A stretch of 64,000 nt of DNA from an uncultured Bacilli bacterium (GTDB lineage: Bacteria > Bacillota_I > Bacilli_A > RF39 > UBA660): NCBI GenBank assembly GCA_910584305.1, contig CAJTZW010000005.1, positions 44,845-108,844 of the forward strand, in the 5' to 3' direction. Position numbers and translations under genes: made by a program. Positions 61,645 through 64,000 of the stretch are shown here, piece by piece (within the stretch, counting starts at the first letter, position 1; every line of letters begins with the position of its first letter). The notes beneath the pieces are model-generated. The model was not told the origin of the DNA. It saw nothing but the letters and a program-made list of their open reading frames with translations, and made no database searches.

Positions 61645-62265
61645 TTATGTTAGTGATAGTTTTTTTGTATTTACATTTTGATTGAGATAAATGTTTTTGT
61701 ACCATTCTATAAACAGTTCTGTAGCTGATGTGTGTCCATCATTCCTATTGTCTCTTTCTTCATCAGACATTTCTGCTAAAGTCTTATCGCAATTGGCTGG
61801 TATAAATACATACCATAAATCAGATTTTGCTTTCTTTATTGAATCTCCTCGTTTTGAAAATGATAATGCACCTTTACTTACACCATAAAAATTATGAAAT
61901 TCATTTCCGTCATAAAAGGTTAAGCAATCTACAAATTGACATGCTCTATTCGTTACATCTTTCATAACATCAAGTAGATTATCAATATCTCCGCTTATTC
62001 CACTTCTTTTAACAAATGCTCCGGGAAAACCAGGATTATTTGGATAATCTTCTATATAAAAACCAGAATCTGCAACAAAAACTGGATGTCCCAAAATTTC
62101 AAATGCTTGTCTAGCTTTTTCTTTTGATATAAATTCTATATCATTAATATCTGGTTCTTCTAAATCACATTTAAAATAATCTATTGTGATTCCAGCATGC
62201 TCAAACTTTTCTTTTACAGAAACATATTTACCATAATTTCCAGTTATATAAGTTAAGTTTTCCAT
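61645..62265 (-). CDS. HAM1/RdgB-like nucleotide pyrophosphatase
   Basis: 206 residues of the ITPase/Maf-like fold, which hydrolyses NTPs to NMP and pyrophosphate. ENLTYITGNYGKYVSVKEKF matches the TxNxxK start, VFVADSGFYIEDYPNNPGFP then GAFVK has the metal-binding Asp. The usual C-terminal SHR(x)xA motif is replaced by NRNDGHTSATELF, so substrate may be unusual. It follows the SIS gene by one base and is part of a WYL-SIS-HAM1 unit. Confidence 0.8.
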   Translation of the reverse strand: MENLTYITGNYGKYVSVKEKFEHAGITIDYFKCDLEEPDINDIEFISKEKARQAFEILGHPVFVADSGFYIEDYPNNPGFPGAFVKRSGISGDIDNLLDVMKDVTNRACQFVDCLTFYDGNEFHNFYGVSKGALSFSKRGDSIKKAKSDLWYVFIPANCDKTLAEMSDEERDNRNDGHTSATELFIEWYKNIYLNQNVNTKKLSLT

Positions 62266-62266
62266 A

Positions 62267-63349
62267 TTACATTTCTCCTTTATATCGATATAATTTTTTT
62301 ACTACCTGTGGGTTATATTCAGGCATTGTAATATCAATTCCCTTATCCTCTGCTATTTTTTTAGATAAATAATACATTTGTAAAGCTAAATAGTATTCTT
62401 TCCAAAAAATACTTACATCTTCATCTAAAGTATGAAATAAGAAAATATTAGGATATTCCTGTGTTAATACTTTTAATAATTCATTATCTAAATCTTTCAT
62501 TTGATGCGCTAAATAAATAATAGGACTTTCAGGATTTTGAAATAGTAAATTGCTTCTACCATGACAATATGAACCCTTATCATGAATAACAACACTAGAA
62601 GTTCCAGTTTCTATCATATTAGATTCTAAAATAGAAGATGAACAAGTGGTATCATACCCAGACATAATTTGAATTAGATTTGTATCTTTAAAATTAAATT
62701 TGAGATTATTAACTCGTTCTTTACTTTTATTTAGTAATTGTTTTAATTTTTCATTTATTTTTATCAAATCTTCTTGCAAAAGTTCTCCTTTTTTCTTTTC
62801 TTTTAATATACTTAATTCTAAAAACATTAACATAGGAGCAAGAGTAGGAATAATTGAAATAAAACTTTTTTCTCGTTCTATATATTTACCATTACTCCAA
62901 TAAAGAATATCAAATAGTAGTGCTGATTCATTTTTGAAATAACCTGCTGTATATGTGTAATCTTCTTCCTGATGAACATATTCGCTGGTAATTAAATAAC
63001 CACTACCAGGGAAACTTCTTAGTATTTCTAATATTCCATTTGATTTACCACTACTTGAAAGTACAATTAAATTTTTAAATGAGTTAATATTTCCTTTATA
63101 AAAATAATCTCTTGGTTCGATTACCTCACATAAAGTTTCTCTTGATTCTAAAAACATTTTAAGATAATAAGCTGCAGCTTTAGATCCCCCAGTTGCTACA
63201 ATCAATGTAGGAACATTTCTAAATAAATATCCTGCTTGTCTGCTAAATCCAAAATTTGTGTAGGAATTAGGATCGTTTATTTGTAATAATCTTTCTTCAA
63301 TTTTTGAAAAATTAATTTTAGTTTCTTCTGTATTTTTATGATTTATCAT
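62267..63349 (-). CDS. Double SIS-domain protein
   Basis: 360 residues. The first SIS (sugar isomerase) domain has TLIVATGGSKAAAYYLKMFL and NLIVLSSSGKSNGILEIL, the Ser/Thr-rich phosphosugar loop. The second domain (about 215-340) contains LIQIMSGYDTTCSSSILESN and HGRSNLLFQNPE in the place of the HGP motif of GlmS-like proteins. It therefore probably binds a phosphorylated sugar or nucleotide-sugar. Co-transcribed with the HAM1-like gene and preceded by a WYL regulator gene. Exact reaction unknown; no known operon with this set comes to mind. Confidence 0.65.
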   Translation of the reverse strand: MINHKNTEETKINFSKIEERLLQINDPNSYTNFGFSRQAGYLFRNVPTLIVATGGSKAAAYYLKMFLESRETLCEVIEPRDYFYKGNINSFKNLIVLSSSGKSNGILEILRSFPGSGYLITSEYVHQEEDYTYTAGYFKNESALLFDILYWSNGKYIEREKSFISIIPTLAPMLMFLELSILKEKKKGELLQEDLIKINEKLKQLLNKSKERVNNLKFNFKDTNLIQIMSGYDTTCSSSILESNMIETGTSSVVIHDKGSYCHGRSNLLFQNPESPIIYLAHQMKDLDNELLKVLTQEYPNIFLFHTLDEDVSIFWKEYYLALQMYYLSKKIAEDKGIDITMPEYNPQVVKKLYRYKGEM

Positions 63350-63406
63350 GACAAAACCTCTCCTTTTTCTAGTTATATAATAACAAAAGAAGAGGAAATA
63401 TATATG

Positions 63407-63886
63407 TCAGTTATAAAAAATTCCCAATAATTTTATAGTTTTAATTCTATTAATATAAAAATGTCTTATTTCTTGTTTTTTTTCACAGTAGGCTGCAACT
63501 CCCCATTCCTGCCCTAAAAGAATTAAATCATAGGGGTGAATAGTCCTTTTTGTAATATTTTTCTCATCTTTAGAATAATACTCTATAAAACATTTTCTTT
63601 TTTCCTTAATTGCTCTATTTATTAAATTGAATATTTCTTTATTTTTTACATTAATTTCATTTGGTGTTATAAATCTTTTAGGAACATTTATATTTTGATT
63701 TAATACATAACCACCATATGGGCCTTTAATAGTATCAATATAAATTCCAGCTTTTTCTATTTCATCTTTATACACTCGAATCATTCTGGGAGTGACTTCC
63801 AGTTTTTCAGATAACTCAGCTATACTATATTTTTTCCCTGAACTTAAATATTCAAGCATAGAAAGTACATTACTAATTTTAGACAT
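63407..63886 (-). CDS. HTH-WYL transcription regulator
   Basis: 159 residues. N-terminal winged helix (SKISNVLSMLEYLSSGKKYS, SIAELSEKLEVTPRMIRVYK) and a C-terminal WYL domain (FIEYYSKDEKNITKRTIHPY; LILLGQEWGVAAYCEKKQEI then RHFYINRI). In YafY/PafC-type and BrxR/CapW-type regulators a WYL domain senses a nucleic-acid-related ligand. This protein is short: the C-terminal extension domain is absent. It is the first gene before SIS-HAM1, 57 bases away, and the same direction. Confidence 0.85.
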   Translation of the reverse strand: MSKISNVLSMLEYLSSGKKYSIAELSEKLEVTPRMIRVYKDEIEKAGIYIDTIKGPYGGYVLNQNINVPKRFITPNEINVKNKEIFNLINRAIKEKRKCFIEYYSKDEKNITKRTIHPYDLILLGQEWGVAAYCEKKQEIRHFYINRIKTIKLLGIFYN

Positions 63887-63926
63887 TATACCACCACCAA
63901 TGTATCAAATATTATAGCACGAAAAA

Positions 63927-63946
63927 AGTCAGTTTAAACACTGACT
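63927..63946 (-). terminator. Terminator of a gene beyond the window edge
   Basis: AGTCAGT-TTAAAC-ACTGACT, seven-bp stem, with six T on the minus strand, between the WYL gene start and the window end. Confidence 0.65.
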
Positions 63947-63962
63947 CAGACTGTTGACAAAG

Positions 63963-63994
63963 TGGTATGTTTAAAATGAATATACCATTTTTTT
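63963..63994 (+). terminator. Weak hairpin with T-tract at the window end
   Basis: TGGTAT and ATACCA with a 13-base loop, followed by TTTTTTT on the plus strand. No plus-strand gene precedes it here. Confidence 0.3.
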
Positions 63995-64000
63995 ATGATC

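Overview
This window looks like the chromosome of a low-GC, AT-rich, endospore-forming anaerobic Bacillota, probably a gut member of Bacilli or an Erysipelotrichia-like lineage. The support is: a GerA/GerC/GerB-type germinant receptor operon, spmA-spmB with a DacF-type carboxypeptidase, a collagen-like spore-surface protein behind a sigma-K-like promoter, pyruvate formate-lyase with its activase, a one-cluster ferredoxin and strong purine-rich ribosome sites. TGA is used as an ordinary stop, so the code is standard. No rRNA and no CRISPR array were seen.

Layout. 0-1.3 kb is a graveyard of phage-antirepressor-like genes: a DinD-RhuM chimera and a frameshifted KilA-N gene. 1.2-9.1 kb holds a HAD phosphatase, an rlmD-type methyltransferase, the ger operon, ferredoxin and an RsuA/RluB pseudouridine synthase. 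9.3-10.6 kb is a small accessory patch with a YafQ/DinJ toxin-antitoxin pair, a PC4-like protein and a transposase scrap. 10.6-24.1 kb is mostly core: lipoproteins, dacF-spmA-spmB, uppP, pflB-pflA, ligA, a pilin-like membrane pair and pcrA. 24.1-25.8 kb has a scrambled RhuM gene beside a Fic/VbhA-type toxin-antitoxin pair.

25.8-46.3 kb is a long surface-polysaccharide region. It contains GtrA and GtrB homologues, Alg13/Alg14-like split transferases, RgpF-HAD, several GT2/GT4 enzymes, an acyltransferase with an SGNH partner, and a TagGH/Wzm-Wzt-type ABC exporter. It is interrupted at 31-33.4 kb by a GyrI-like pseudogene, a Panacea-domain antitoxin module and a decayed tRNA-Arg. Together the enzymes would build, modify and export a rhamnan- or teichoic-like wall glycan.

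47.2-48.1 kb is the collagen-like gene. 48.5-52.7 kb is a mobilizable element carrying a MobV relaxase, an XRE regulator with a palindromic operator, a zincin and a truncated integrase, and it abuts an operon of 12 tRNAs (52.8-53.9 kb). 53.9-58.0 kb is core again: an S1-domain protein, NifU-like, trpS and a thioredoxin-fold protein. 58.3-64 kb is accessory: a second Fic, RidA, an intact RhuM between two SEC-C-type remnants, and a WYL-regulator / SIS-domain / HAM1-pyrophosphatase operon, which is the least explained gene set here.

The most unusual signals are the shuffled RhuM, DinD and KilA-N pieces at two loci 24 kb apart that share a 35-bp sequence, the Panacea module with an unrecognised partner, and the WYL-SIS-HAM1 operon. 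All functions are read from protein motifs by eye; no database search was run.
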